DNA from: Limnoglobus roseus
Lineage (GTDB): Bacteria; Planctomycetota; Planctomycetia; Gemmatales; Gemmataceae
Direction of reading: 5' to 3'
Length of the DNA: 64,000 nt
NCBI RefSeq assembly: GCF_008254045.1
Contig: NZ_CP042425.1
Location: 6,262,001 to 6,326,000 of the forward strand
Shown here: piece by piece, positions 1 through 9,392 of the stretch
Position numbering within the stretch: position 1 is the stretch's first letter
Layout of the letters: every line of letters begins with the position of its first letter
Notes under the pieces: generated by a model
Told to the model about the DNA's origin: nothing
What the model saw: the letters and a program-made list of their open reading frames with translations, nothing else
The model's database searches: none
Position numbers and translations under genes: made by a program

Positions 1-492
1 ATCAAGGCCCAGGGTCGGCTCGTCGAGGAACAGGATCTTCGGCGTGTGCAGGAAACTCCGCGCGATCTCCAGCCGCCGCTTCATGCCCCCGGAGAACGTC
101 TTCACCCGCGTGTCCTTCCGGTCCCAGAGTTCGAACAGGGTGAGCAGCGACTGGGTCCGCGCGGCACGGGCCTTCCGAGGGACGTGGTAGAGGACGCCGT
201 GCAGGTCCATGTTCTCGTAGGCGGTCAACTCCTGATCGAGACTGGGGTCCTGGAACACGATGCCGAACCGCCGGCGGGCCTCCAGCGGCCGGCCCGCCGG
301 GTCGAGGCCGTCGATGGCGATCGCCCCGCTCGTCGGGCGGAGGAGCGTGGTCAGCATCTGGATGGTCGTCGTCTTGCCGGCCCCGTTCGGCCCGAGGAAC
401 GCGAAGATCTCGCCGGCGCGAACGTCGAACGAGACGCCGTCGACGGCCCGGACATCGCCGAACGTCTTGACCAGATTCTCGACGTGGATCAC
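1..492 (-). CDS. ABC transporter ATP-binding protein (3' end outside window)
   Basis: Nucleotide-binding subunit of an ABC exporter of the DrrA/drug-resistance type. The 164 visible residues carry Walker A GPNGAGKT (about residues 31-38), the Q-loop region, signature SGGMKRR (about 133) and Walker B ILFLDEPT close to the window edge; the rest of the protein lies before base 1. The start is taken as GTG at 492 because GGAGGAG (498-504) sits at good spacing; a GTG about 40 bases further upstream in the same frame is possible. It reads in the same direction as the cyclophilin gene 64 bases upstream, so the two may be co-transcribed. The permease partner is not in view. The substrate cannot be read from this fragment. 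Confidence 0.88.
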   Translation of the reverse strand, partial: MIHVENLVKTFGDVRAVDGVSFDVRAGEIFAFLGPNGAGKTTTIQMLTTLLRPTSGAIAIDGLDPAGRPLEARRRFGIVFQDPSLDQELTAYENMDLHGVLYHVPRKARAARTQSLLTLFELWDRKDTRVKTFSGGMKRRLEIARSFLHTPKILFLDEPTLGLD

Positions 493-555
493 CGCCGCTC
501 CTCCGAAGGCGTCCGGCGTGCCCGGCGAGGGCACGGCCGCGTCTCGGACGGCGAA

Positions 556-1245
556 CTACTCGACCTTCCCACAATCGCTGATGGTGACCTTGGCCGACGT
601 CTTCCCGTTCGGCGAGCCGACGGCTTCAATCTTCTTGATCACGTCGTACCCCTTCACGACCTGTCCGAACACGACGTGCTTGCCGTCGAGGTGGGGCGTC
701 GCGGCGGTGCAGAGGAAGAACTGCGAGCCGTTCGTGTTCGGCCCGGCGTTCGCCATCGACAGGGTCCCGGGGCCGAAGTGTTTGCCCGCCTTGCCGGCGA
801 AGGTTTCGTCGTCGAACCGCCCGCCGTAGATCGACTCACCGCCCCGGCCGTCGCCGCGGGTGAAGTCGCCCCCCTGGCACATGAAGTCCGGGATCACGCG
901 GTGGAACGACGAGCCTTTGAAGGCGAGCGGCGTCCCCACCTTGCTCTTGGTGCCGACGCACAACTGCAGGAAGTTCTCGGCGGTCTTGGGGCAAGTGTCG
1001 GCGAACAACTCCATCTCGATCCGCCCCGCCGGCTTGTCGCCGATCGTGATGTCGAAGAACACGGTCGGATTCTTCGGGTTCACGGCGTGGAAGGGTTTGT
1101 AATCGTTAGCCATGGATATCCCTCGCTCGGGTGCTGTGGGTTGACCGCCTTCATTGTCCGGCCTGTTCGCGGAGCACGCGGGCAGGGCGGCAAGGCCGGC
1201 CAACAGGACGATTCCACGCAGGAGGATCACGGGCCTGTAACGCAT
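556..1245 (-). CDS. Lipoprotein cyclophilin-type peptidyl-prolyl isomerase
   Basis: Cyclophilin fold PPIase exported as a probable lipoprotein: a hydrophobic signal ends in LAALPACS (lipobox cysteine), then a linker, then the cyclophilin domain from about residue 60 to the end (229). Catalytic landmarks are present: FHRVIP (Arg), [23 protein letters not shown] and HVVFG. The position of human CypA Trp121 is His (TPHLDGKH, about residue 185), which in the family usually means weak cyclosporin binding. ATG at 1245 is preferred over the in-frame ATG at 1257 because GGAGA lies 5 bases before it. A third in-frame ATG at about 1112 would give a cytoplasmic form. It probably folds envelope proteins. 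Confidence 0.92.
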   Translation of the reverse strand: MRYRPVILLRGIVLLAGLAALPACSANRPDNEGGQPTAPERGISMANDYKPFHAVNPKNPTVFFDITIGDKPAGRIEMELFADTCPKTAENFLQLCVGTKSKVGTPLAFKGSSFHRVIPDFMCQGGDFTRGDGRGGESIYGGRFDDETFAGKAGKHFGPGTLSMANAGPNTNGSQFFLCTAATPHLDGKHVVFGQVVKGYDVIKKIEAVGSPNGKTSAKVTISDCGKVE

Positions 1246-1277
1246 GACGGTCTCCATGAGAAGAATCAGATCAGGAG

Positions 1278-1305
1278 ATTATCGGTCCGCAAGAGGGGAT
1301 GGCAA
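1278..1305 (-). promoter_or_regulatory. Probable sigma-70 promoter for the cyclophilin gene
   Basis: On the minus strand TTGCCA (1300-1305) and GATAAT (1278-1283) are separated by 16 bases, placing a start of transcription near 1271, a short distance before the ATG at 1245. Inference from consensus only. Confidence 0.45.
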
Positions 1306-1607
1306 GGAAACCGCAATCGAGAGGGCCTTGAGAAAGGCCATTCCTGCGCCATCGGGCCAAGAGAAAAAGTCTCGCAACGATACGCCCGACTGTTTAGCCC
1401 AAAGGCCTGCCGCCATGAATGCCCCGCTTTCGTCTGGCCACGCTCGCACGCCGGTCGCGACAACCGAGGATGCCGGGGACTTCGGGTGTCGTGTGTTCAC
1501 CGTGGGTCATTTCTCGACCCAGGAAGTAGTCCGACAGCATCCTTGCAGGTCGTGGAGCCGGCCGGCCCCAGGTTGCGAAGAGTGCCACGCGGGCCCGTGG
1601 CCAGTTG
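1306..1607. other. Intergenic stretch without a supported gene
   Basis: Between the cyclophilin promoter and the end of the RND gene. Short open frames exist on both strands but none has a ribosome binding site or a recognisable protein. No repeat or clear terminator was seen. Confidence 0.5.
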
Positions 1608-4600
1608 TCACGACACCCCGGCCAGGGTCGGGGCCGCTTCGAGCGGTATTGGCGAATCGTGGGCAACCACCTCTTGCTCTGGAGGGAGGGATTTCGTCTT
1701 CCGGCCGCCGAGCCACCGGACCACGTAGAAGAAAACCGGCGTCAGGACGATGCCGAACAGGGTCACGCCGATCATGCCGGCGAACACGGCCGTGCCGAGG
1801 GTCCTGCGCATCTCCGCCCCGGCCCCCTTGGCGACCACCAGCGGCACGACGCCGAGGATGAACGCCAGCGACGTCATGACGATGGGCCGCAGGCGGGCGA
1901 CGGCCGCTTCGACGGCCGCGGCGTAAATGCTCGCCCCCTCCTGTTGGCGGTCGCGGGCGAACTCGACGATCAGGATCGCGTTCTTCGCCGCCAGGCCGAC
2001 GAGCACCACGAACCCGACCTGCACGAAGATATTCACGTCCATGCCTGCCAGGGCCACGCCCGCAAGCGCGCTCAAGAGGCACATCGGAACTACCAGGATG
2101 ACCGCCAGCGGCAACGACCAACTCTCGTACAACCCGGCCAGCACGAAGAACACCAGGACTACGCCGAGGACGAACGCGCTGAACGGGTTCTGCTGCAAGT
2201 CCCGCAGCGACTCCAGCCGGCCGGACTGCTTCTGCAGGTAGCTCAGCTCGGTCCACTCGTAGGTCATCGACTGCGGCAGTTCCTTGTCGGCCAGCCCTTC
2301 CATGACCGCTTGCACGTCGCCGACGCTCACGCCGGGGCGGCTGGCCCCGGCCACCGTCGCCGCCGGGAACATGTTGTACCGCGTGACGAACAGCGGCCCG
2401 CCGACGTCGTGGATGTCCAGCAGGGTGCCGAGCGGGACCATGTCGCCGTCGGCGTTACGGACCTTCAACTGCTTGACCGCGTCCGGGTCGATGCGGAATT
2501 TGGCGTCCGCCTGCACGTTCACCTGCCACGTCCGGCCGAAACGGTTGATGTCGTTCACGTAATACCCGCCGAGGTACACCTGCAGGGCGTCGAAGGCGTC
2601 CGACAGTGGCACCTTCATGGCCTTGCACTTCGTCCGGTCCACGTTGGCGAACAGTTGCGGCGTGTCGGCCCGCAGACTGCCGAACAAGCCCACGAGGCCG
2701 GGCTGCTTGTTCCCCTGCTCGGCCAGGTTCTCGGACTGCCCCTGGAGGGCGAGGTAGTCGGCGTCGCCGGTCGCCTGGACCATGAGCTTGAACCCGCCGG
2801 CGTTGCCCAGCCCGTCCACCGCTGGCGCGCCGAAGATGTTGATGCGGGCCTCCGGGATTTCGTCCTGGCACCGCTTGCGGAGCTGCGCGATCAGCGCGTC
2901 CACGTACTTGTCCGGGCCGTGGCGGTCGTGGAACGGGTCGAGTACGACAAACGCCGAACCGAGGTTCGGGCCGATGGCGTTCTGAATGAACGACCGGCCG
3001 GTGACGATGATCGTGCTGGCAATGCCGGGCGTCGTGCGGGCGATGCTCTCGAATTTTTCGGCCACCTCTACTGTTCGTTCCACCGAGGCCGAGTCGGGCA
3101 GTTGGATGTTGACCATGATCCGCCCCTTGTCCTGGGACGGGATGAATCCGGCCGGCACGCGGGTGAAGCCCCAACCGGTGAGGGCGATCAGGCCGGCGTA
3201 AGCAAGCAGCACGATGACGGCCAGCCGCAGGCTCTTACCCACGCCCCACCCGTAGGCCCGCGTGACGCGGTCGAACACCCAATTGAAGCCGCGGAAGAAG
3301 ACAGCGAGGACGCGGTTGAGGGGCGGCACCACGACGTAGCCGACGATGCCGCCGGCGAGTGCCCCCGGCAGGAACGCCACGGCGTTCCCCACGCCGGCGG
3401 CGACGGTGGCCATCAGGCCGGTCGCGTCGGCCAAGCCAAGCCGCGTGACGACGGCAGGGGCGAAGTAACTCGCCGTCATGAGGCCGCCCGCAACGGCCCC
3501 GATCCACCACGGCAACGCCTCTTTGCCGTGGTGCCCGTGCCCGCGGCCAGCGAAGATGGCCGACGCCCGGGCCGGAGTCATGGTCATGGCGTTGATCGCC
3601 GAGATGATCATGGAGGCCGAGATCGTGAGGGCGAACTGCCGGTAGAACTGGCCGGTGATGCCGCCCAGGAACGCACTCGGCAGGAGCACCGAACTGAGCA
3701 CGAGCGTGATGGCCACGATCGGCCCCGTAATCTCACTCATCGCCCGGATGGTAGCCTCGCGGACGGGTAGTCCCTTCTCCAGCCACCGCTCGATGTTCTC
3801 GAGCACCACAATGGCGTCGTCCACGACGATGCCGATAGCTAGCACCAGGCCGAACAGCGTCAGGTTGTTCAGACTGAAGCCCATGAGCTTCATGACGGCC
3901 AGCGTGCCGACCAGCGACACGACCACGTCGATCAGCGGCAGGAACACCGACTTCCAGTCCTGGAGGAACAAGAGCACCACGATCGCGACCAGAATGACCG
4001 CGTCGCGAAGGGTGTGGCCGACCTCCTTCACCGACTCCTCGATGAACGGCGTCGTGTCGTACACGGCCGCCCACTTCAGGCCGACCGGGAACCGCGCTTC
4101 CAACTCCCGCATCTTTTTCTTCACCGCCTCGGCCGTGTCGAGCGCGTTGGATCCCGGCAACTGGAAGACGCCGAGGCCGACGGACGGGCGGCCGTCGAGG
4201 CGGTAGCCGACGTCCTGGGTCTTGGCCCCCAACTCGACTCGGGCCACGTCCCGCAGGTACGTCACCTCGCCGTCGGCCCCGGTGCCGAGGACGATCTCGC
4301 CGAACTGCTCCGGCTCGACCAGTCGGCCGAGGACGCGGATGGGGAACTGGAACTGTTGCCCCCGCGGCACCGGTGCCTGGCCGATCTGCCCGGCCGCCAC
4401 CTGCACGTTCTGCTCGCGGAGCACGCGGACCACATCGCCGGCCGCCAGCCCGCGGGACGCGAGCTTGTCGGGGTCCACCCACACCCGCATGCTGTAGTCT
4501 TGGTTGCCGAACACGAGCACGTCGCCGACGCCCTCGACGCGGGCCAAGTGGTCGAGCACGTTGATGGTGGCGTAGTTGCTGACGTACAACTGGTCGTGGT

Positions 4601-5063
4601 ACGGCTTGCCGGTGACCGGGTTATCCTCGGGGTAGAGGCTGACGATCATCAGGATGTCCGGCGACCGCTTCTTGACCGTCACGCCGACCGCCTTCACGAC
4701 GTCCGGCAGCGTCGGCTGGGCGACGGCTATGCGGTTCTGCACGAGAACCTGGGCCATGTTCAGGTCGGTGCCGAGTTCGAACGTCACGTCCAGCGTGTAC
4801 GTCCCGTCGTTGCTACTCTGCGACTGCATGTACAGCATGCCCTCGACGCCGTTGATCTGCTGCTCGATGGGGGCCGCCACGGTGTCGGCGAGGACGGCGG
4901 CGCTCGCCCCGGGGTACGACGCGCTCACGCGAACGACCGGTGGCGTGATGGACGGGTATTGCGCGATCGGCAGCAAGACGCCGGCAATCCCGCCGAACAG
5001 GACGATGACGATGGAGATCACCCACGCCAGAATCGGCCGATCGATGAAGAACCGTGCGAGCAT
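1608..5063 (-). CDS. RND multidrug efflux transporter (HAE1/AcrB-like), with internal insertion
   Basis: Inner-membrane proton-driven efflux pump subunit. Family marks: N-terminal FFIDRPILAWVISI, porter domains, proton-relay aspartates in GIVVDDAIVVLENIERW (about residue 412), FIPSQDKGRIMV, and AILIVEFARDR near the C-terminus. At 1151 residues it is about 100 longer than AcrB. Most of the excess is an insertion at about residues 505-580, between the TM6 end (MTMTPARASAIF) and the FNWVFDRVTRAYGWGVG segment: it opens with GRGHGHHGKE and holds two or three hydrophobic stretches where AcrB has a short loop. It lies 81 bases after the adaptor gene and is surely in one operon with it; no TolC-like outer-membrane channel gene is in view. 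Confidence 0.96.
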   Translation of the reverse strand: MLARFFIDRPILAWVISIVIVLFGGIAGVLLPIAQYPSITPPVVRVSASYPGASAAVLADTVAAPIEQQINGVEGMLYMQSQSSNDGTYTLDVTFELGTDLNMAQVLVQNRIAVAQPTLPDVVKAVGVTVKKRSPDILMIVSLYPEDNPVTGKPYHDQLYVSNYATINVLDHLARVEGVGDVLVFGNQDYSMRVWVDPDKLASRGLAAGDVVRVLREQNVQVAAGQIGQAPVPRGQQFQFPIRVLGRLVEPEQFGEIVLGTGADGEVTYLRDVARVELGAKTQDVGYRLDGRPSVGLGVFQLPGSNALDTAEAVKKKMRELEARFPVGLKWAAVYDTTPFIEESVKEVGHTLRDAVILVAIVVLLFLQDWKSVFLPLIDVVVSLVGTLAVMKLMGFSLNNLTLFGLVLAIGIVVDDAIVVLENIERWLEKGLPVREATIRAMSEITGPIVAITLVLSSVLLPSAFLGGITGQFYRQFALTISASMIISAINAMTMTPARASAIFAGRGHGHHGKEALPWWIGAVAGGLMTASYFAPAVVTRLGLADATGLMATVAAGVGNAVAFLPGALAGGIVGYVVVPPLNRVLAVFFRGFNWVFDRVTRAYGWGVGKSLRLAVIVLLAYAGLIALTGWGFTRVPAGFIPSQDKGRIMVNIQLPDSASVERTVEVAEKFESIARTTPGIASTIIVTGRSFIQNAIGPNLGSAFVVLDPFHDRHGPDKYVDALIAQLRKRCQDEIPEARINIFGAPAVDGLGNAGGFKLMVQATGDADYLALQGQSENLAEQGNKQPGLVGLFGSLRADTPQLFANVDRTKCKAMKVPLSDAFDALQVYLGGYYVNDINRFGRTWQVNVQADAKFRIDPDAVKQLKVRNADGDMVPLGTLLDIHDVGGPLFVTRYNMFPAATVAGASRPGVSVGDVQAVMEGLADKELPQSMTYEWTELSYLQKQSGRLESLRDLQQNPFSAFVLGVVLVFFVLAGLYESWSLPLAVILVVPMCLLSALAGVALAGMDVNIFVQVGFVVLVGLAAKNAILIVEFARDRQQEGASIYAAAVEAAVARLRPIVMTSLAFILGVVPLVVAKGAGAEMRRTLGTAVFAGMIGVTLFGIVLTPVFFYVVRWLGGRKTKSLPPEQEVVAHDSPIPLEAAPTLAGVS

Positions 5064-5144
5064 GAAAATGCGTTCCGGGGGAGGAGGTTGTTTGGCGGGT
5101 GGGGTGCTTCAGCCTCCCGCTCGCCGGGTGCGGAGTGACGGACG

Positions 5145-6377
5145 CTACTTCGCAGCGGGTGCCGGGGGAGCCGGAACGGCGGGCAGGGGCGACTCGTGAG
5201 GCGGCACGGGCATGTCCACCAGCTTCGGCTCGACCACGATGCCGGGCCGGACCCGTTGGAGGCCGTTGACGATCACCCGCTCGTCGGCCTTCAACCCGAG
5301 CTCGACGGCCCGTAGGCCGTCGTGGATCGCGCCGAGCCGGACGGGGCGGGAGACGACCTCGTTCTTGTCGTTGACGGTGTAGACGACTTTCTGCCCCTGG
5401 TTGGTTTCGATCGCCCGGTCGGTAACGAGCAATGCCGGGTGGGGATCGCCGAGCGGGATGCGGACGCGGACGAACAGGCCGGGCGTGAGGAAGCCGTCGG
5501 GGTTCGGGAAGATGGCCCGGACGCGGATGGTGCCGGTCTTCGGGTTAAGTTGCACGTCCACGAAGTCGAGCGTGCCCTGGTGCGGGAACCCGTCCTCGGT
5601 GGCCAGCCCCATGAACACCGGCCGGTTGCCGTCCGGCTTGTCGGCCGACGCCTTGTTCGCCCGTTGGACCTCGCGGCCGAGGAGCAGGGTCCGCTCGTCC
5701 ACGTCGAAGTAGACGTACATCTTGTCGCCCGACACGATCGTGGTCAGCAGCGTGCCGCCAGCCGCCTCGCCAGACTGCACGAGGTTGCCGGCGGTGATCA
5801 TCGTCCGGCTGGCGTGGCCGCCGATGGGTGCCACGACGCGGGTAAAATCGAGGTTCAGTCGGGCCGTGTCGCGGGCGGCGATGGCGCTGGCCACGCTGGC
5901 GTCGGCCTCGGCCTTTTCGCCGGCCACGCGGTCGACTTCCTCCCGGCTGGCCGCCCCGCCGAGCTTCGAGATGCGGTCGAAGTCCCGTCGCAACCGTTCC
6001 GCCTTCGCCTGGGCCTGGACCAAACTCGCCTCGGCTTGTGCGAGGGCTGCCTTGTAAGTCCGCGGGTCAATCTCGTAAAGCACGTCGCCCTTCTTGACAG
6101 GCCCGCCCTCCTTAAAATTGACCTTGTCCAGGTACCCGAACACGCGGGCCCGAACCTCGACCGAATCGACAGCCGCCGTCCGACCGGAGAAGTCGGCGTA
6201 GTTGGCCACTAGTCGCTCGACCGGGCGGCTCACCGTTACGACCGTCGGAACCGTAACAGGGGAGGAGGCCGGTTTCGCGCAGCCGGTGGCGATCATTCCG
6301 ATCAGAGACATCGTCAACAATCGGCGGTCGATCACGGCCCGAACGCATCGATCGACCGTCACCTGAAACAACGGCAT
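5145..6377 (-). CDS. RND efflux periplasmic adaptor (membrane fusion protein), lipoprotein
   Basis: AcrA/MexA-type adaptor linking the RND pump to the outer membrane. It has a signal with a lipobox (MIATGC), the first half of the barrel-sandwich domain (VRARVFGYLDKVNFKEG, VKKGDVLYEIDPRTY), an alpha-hairpin rich in Ala/Glu/Arg (AEASLVQAQAKAERLRRDF), the returning lipoyl half (TRVVAPIGGHASR), a beta-barrel and a C-terminal membrane-proximal domain ending in a Pro/Ala-rich tail. ATG at 6377 is chosen because GAGGA lies 9 bases upstream; the ATG at 6386 touches that sequence directly. It is the first gene of the pump operon. Substrate unknown. Confidence 0.94.
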   Translation of the reverse strand: MPLFQVTVDRCVRAVIDRRLLTMSLIGMIATGCAKPASSPVTVPTVVTVSRPVERLVANYADFSGRTAAVDSVEVRARVFGYLDKVNFKEGGPVKKGDVLYEIDPRTYKAALAQAEASLVQAQAKAERLRRDFDRISKLGGAASREEVDRVAGEKAEADASVASAIAARDTARLNLDFTRVVAPIGGHASRTMITAGNLVQSGEAAGGTLLTTIVSGDKMYVYFDVDERTLLLGREVQRANKASADKPDGNRPVFMGLATEDGFPHQGTLDFVDVQLNPKTGTIRVRAIFPNPDGFLTPGLFVRVRIPLGDPHPALLVTDRAIETNQGQKVVYTVNDKNEVVSRPVRLGAIHDGLRAVELGLKADERVIVNGLQRVRPGIVVEPKLVDMPVPPHESPLPAVPAPPAPAAK

Positions 6378-6492
6378 GTGAAGCATTCCTCATCCACGAC
6401 CGGGGCGGGCGGGGCCGTTCGGGACCATGATTCGAGTTGCAAGCGCGGCGGAAGTCGTTCTCCCCTCACGATACCCGTCGTCTGCCCCTTTC

Positions 6493-6822
6493 TTACACCC
6501 TGAGGGCACGGACCGGCCTCACCGCGGGGCCGGTGCGAGCCAGCAGGGAATCTGGTACTGGCATTTCCCATCCCTGGCTTCCAGACAGCCATTTGCACCA
6601 CCCGGCCTCAACCGCGCGCCCGGTGGTCGGAATACGGCTGCGACAATCGACGGTTCGACCGAGTGACCGGTCGCGAATTCCGGCGCGTTTTCGGCTTAGA
6701 CCGTTCCACAATTGATTCAGGAATTCTGGCCACTTTCTCTCATCATTTCGTCGTCGCTTCGCGAAGTAAGCATACTCGTCGTTGTCGGCAGTGTTCGCGT
6801 CGCGCTGCTTTTCCGTGCTCAT
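6493..6822 (-). CDS. Hypothetical small charged protein
   Basis: No family recognised. The 109-residue frame has a convincing start: GGAGG five bases before the second of two adjacent ATGs (6822; the first is at 6825). The N-terminal half is hydrophilic and charged (STEKQRDANTADNDEYAYF, then KRRRNDERKWPEFL); the C-terminal half looks of lower quality, so the true protein could be shorter or frameshifted. Local base composition is less GC-rich than the neighbours. It lies between the terminator of the upstream stress gene and the RND operon. Confidence 0.4.
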   Translation of the reverse strand: MSTEKQRDANTADNDEYAYFAKRRRNDERKWPEFLNQLWNGLSRKRAGIRDRSLGRTVDCRSRIPTTGRAVEAGWCKWLSGSQGWEMPVPDSLLARTGPAVRPVRALRV

Positions 6823-6849
6823 CATCGCCTCCGGGGCGAGGTAAACAAA

Positions 6850-6875
6850 GCAGCGAGGCGTCACCACCTCGCTGC
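6850..6875 (-). terminator. Rho-independent terminator of the stress-protein gene
   Basis: Perfect 9-bp stem GCAGCGAGG/CCTCGCTGC with an 8-base loop; on the minus strand it is followed by TTTGTTT. It lies 34 bases after the stop of the gene at 6909-7394. Confidence 0.7.
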
Positions 6876-6908
6876 CAGATCATCAGAACTCTGTGACACA
6901 TCGCCGGC

Positions 6909-7394
6909 TCACACGGCCGGAGTCATCACCCGGTCGTAGGTCCGGTGCCGCGCGAACACGTCGCGGGCGCGATTGGTGTCGCCGTCATCGTGTACGGTCA
7001 CGAGGTATCGACCGGCAGCAACTTCACCTTCGTAATACTTGGCGTCGGATTCCGACAGCCCCCACCCGGTCAACGCCCCGACCAACCCGATGGCAGCGGC
7101 TCCGCCCGCGGCGTTGAGCAAGGCCGTTCCCAGCCACCCCAAGGCAATGACCGGCCCGAGAACGGGAATCACACCCGTCATTAAGCCGATAGTCACAGCG
7201 GCACCGCCGACGGCCCCAGCGGCAGCCCCAACGGCGGCTCCTTCCCCCGTACTCTCCGCGGTTGCCTCGTCAGCGGCCCCGTTCCGACCGACCAAACTAA
7301 TCTGCGCGTCGGTATACCCGGCGGCCTTCAGGTCGCGGACGGCAGCTTCGGCGGCGCTGCGGGTTTCGAAGACGCGAACGATAGACGTGCCCAT
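6909..7394 (-). CDS. General-stress-17M/YflT-like protein with glycine-zipper membrane segment
   Basis: The N-terminus (IVRVFETRSAAEAAVRDLKA, then GYTDAQISLVGR) is the fold seen in YflT/general stress protein 17M. The middle (about residues 55-120) is a Gly/Ala-rich hydrophobic stretch (GEGAAVGAAAGAVGGAA, GVIPVLGPVIALGWLG) like glycine-zipper proteins, and the C-terminus repeats an alpha/beta motif (YLVTVHDDGDTNRARDVF). The start is the ATG at 7394 with AAGGAG 8 bases upstream, which removes 16 residues from the longest frame. The role is unproven; such proteins are commonly stress-induced. It is followed by a good terminator and so is monocistronic. Confidence 0.8.
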   Translation of the reverse strand: MGTSIVRVFETRSAAEAAVRDLKAAGYTDAQISLVGRNGAADEATAESTGEGAAVGAAAGAVGGAAVTIGLMTGVIPVLGPVIALGWLGTALLNAAGGAAAIGLVGALTGWGLSESDAKYYEGEVAAGRYLVTVHDDGDTNRARDVFARHRTYDRVMTPAV

Positions 7395-7808
7395 AGCAAA
7401 ACTCCTTCGAGAGAGATAGGATTGCGAGCGGATCACGGGCAAAGGACGGACAGCACACCGCGTGCCAGAGACGGTTTTGGCACCGCGAGTGACTCGTCCG
7501 CGGCGAGATCTTGGTTGTCGGCGATGATGGTGATCGAGGGTGTGCGAGGATCAGCCCCGCAACTTTCGAATTTGCCACTCCGGTCATGAATTCTTGCCTG
7601 ACACCAACTCGACAGTTGTCGCCGACGATCTGGCCGGTTAGAGTTCTCTTCCAGTCGGCACACACGTCCGAGACGTGCTGACGTCGGGAAACGCTCCGGT
7701 CCACGATCCGACGTTTCCCGACCGGCTCGGCACAGTTTTTGATGGTTCGCTCTCCCATCCTCCGTGCGAATGGGTCGTTGGTCCAAACCTTCGATGAAGG
7801 AGTTTCCC
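7395..7808. other. Divergent intergenic region
   Basis: 414 bases separating the divergent stress-protein and cytochrome genes; it must hold both promoters. I could not pick a convincing -35/-10 pair and saw no RNA gene or repeat. Confidence 0.45.
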
Positions 7809-9170
7809 ATGCGGTATTCGTCTCTCCCTCGACGCTACTGGGTCGCCGGCATTGCGGCCGCCGTCGGCCTGCTCGCAGTTGCGACAGCCGCCGAAGAATC
7901 CCTCCCCGCGCTGATTCAGCGGCTTCAAGAGGAGAAACCCAAGTTCGCGACCCGCCAGCAAGCCATGCTCGCCGATCGATACGATCTGGCCGACCGTCCC
8001 GCGAAGGACGTAACCATGTCGCGGGGCAAGCCGACGCAAGGGGGCGTTCGAGTGAAGTTGCCCGCCGACATGACGTGGGACAAACTCGCCGCAATGACGC
8101 CGGCGGACGTCAAGGAGAAGGGCCTGTGGCCGGCGGGTTTCTTGCCGTTGCCCCACCCGCATCACGAAGCCGGCGGGATGATCTTCCCCAAGTTCCTCAT
8201 CGACGAAACGAAGAAGCAGACCGACCGCGACCTGACCCGGTTCGACCTCGACTTCGACCTGCCCGATCACCTTTTGCCCGAGTTCCCCGCGGCGATTTAC
8301 CTGACGACCCGCCCGGACCTGGGCGACGTGTCGAAGGGGAAGCTGGTGACGTTGGCCAACTTCAACGAACTGTTCAAGGACGCGCTTAACCCGAAACAAC
8401 TGGAGGGTCTGCGACTGCTCGTGACGCCGTTCCCGCAGCAGCAATTCAATGCGACCGAGGACCGCCGCAGCGCGAAGGCCCACCAGGGCGTGGCCTGCTT
8501 CGACTGCCACGCCAACGGCCACACTAATGCCTCGACGCACACCGTCGGCGACATCCGGCCGAACGAACACCGCCACCGGATCGACACACCATCACTGCGG
8601 GGCGTGAACGTGCAACGCTTGTTCGGCTCGCAGCGGGCGCTCAAGACGATCGAGGACTTCACGGAATTCGAACAGCGGGCAGCGTACTTCGACGGCATCC
8701 CGGCGGACGCGGCGAAGAAGGGCACGAACGTCCTCGAACGCGGCAGCCAGGTCCACTTCATGGCCGAGTTCCAGGCGTTGCTCGACTTCCCGCCGGCCCC
8801 CAAGCTCAACGTCTTTGGCAAGCTCGATAAGTCGAAGGCGACCGAGGCCGAGTTGCGCGGCCAAGAGGTGTTCTTCGGCAAAGGTCAGTGTGCGACCTGC
8901 CACGTCCCGCCGTACTATACCGACAACCTCATGCACAACCTGAAGGTCGAGCGGTTCTTCAAGGAGGTCACGGTGAACGGCCGGAAGGCGTCGGCGGACG
9001 GGCCGATCAAGACGTTCCCGCTCCGTGGCATCAAGGACTCTCCGCCATACCTGCACGACGACCGATTGCTGACGCTGGAAGACACGGTCGAGTTCTTCAA
9101 CCTCGTCCTGGAGTTGAAGCTGAGCGCCCAGGAGAAGGATGATCTCGTGGCGTTCATGCGGGCACTGTAG
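7809..9170 (+). CDS. Secreted di-haem cytochrome c peroxidase/MauG-like protein
   Basis: Exported c-type cytochrome: a signal peptide (WVAGIAAAVGLLAVATAA) is followed by a mature protein with two haem-binding motifs, CFDCH (about residue 235) and CATCH (about residue 362). Peroxidase-family landmarks TPSLRGVNVQRLFG and FPLRGIKDSPPYLHDD followed by LEDTVEFFN occur after the respective haem sites. An N-terminal extension of about 200 residues before the first CXXCH is longer than in classic bacterial cytochrome c peroxidases. The ATG at 7809 has AAGGAG 6-7 bases upstream. It likely reduces peroxide or oxidises a partner in the periplasm; the substrate is unknown. A strong terminator follows, so it is transcribed alone. 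Confidence 0.85.
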   Translation: MRYSSLPRRYWVAGIAAAVGLLAVATAAEESLPALIQRLQEEKPKFATRQQAMLADRYDLADRPAKDVTMSRGKPTQGGVRVKLPADMTWDKLAAMTPADVKEKGLWPAGFLPLPHPHHEAGGMIFPKFLIDETKKQTDRDLTRFDLDFDLPDHLLPEFPAAIYLTTRPDLGDVSKGKLVTLANFNELFKDALNPKQLEGLRLLVTPFPQQQFNATEDRRSAKAHQGVACFDCHANGHTNASTHTVGDIRPNEHRHRIDTPSLRGVNVQRLFGSQRALKTIEDFTEFEQRAAYFDGIPADAAKKGTNVLERGSQVHFMAEFQALLDFPPAPKLNVFGKLDKSKATEAELRGQEVFFGKGQCATCHVPPYYTDNLMHNLKVERFFKEVTVNGRKASADGPIKTFPLRGIKDSPPYLHDDRLLTLEDTVEFFNLVLELKLSAQEKDDLVAFMRAL

Positions 9171-9235
9171 CCGTGCTGGGCCGATGGGAGGGCGTCGCCC
9201 AAACGCCGACCATCTTCCAGCGAGTCGGTGGACAA

Positions 9236-9268
9236 GCGATGAGAGGGTGTACCCTCTCATCGCTTTCT
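9236..9268 (+). terminator. Rho-independent terminator of the cytochrome gene
   Basis: Perfect 12-bp stem (9236-9247 with 9252-9263), 4-base loop TGTA, followed by TTTCTC. 66 bases after the stop at 9170. Confidence 0.85.
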
Positions 9269-9392
9269 CGTTGAACCGGCCCTTTCCATCACCGCCGAAG
9301 GCAAACATCCGACCTCACGCTCCCCCAGTGGCGTCGGCCAGCATCCACCCAGTTATAATTGGGGGAAGCCCGAGTTTGGCTGGAGGAACGGA

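Noticed and set aside
2-574. 190-codon minus-strand frame overlapping the ABC gene
   Set aside because: Wrong frame; the ABC ATPase motifs are read in the neighbouring frame from the GTG at 492.
1605-5138. Long plus-strand frames opposite the RND gene
   Set aside because: Shadows; the RND protein on the minus strand is complete and conserved.
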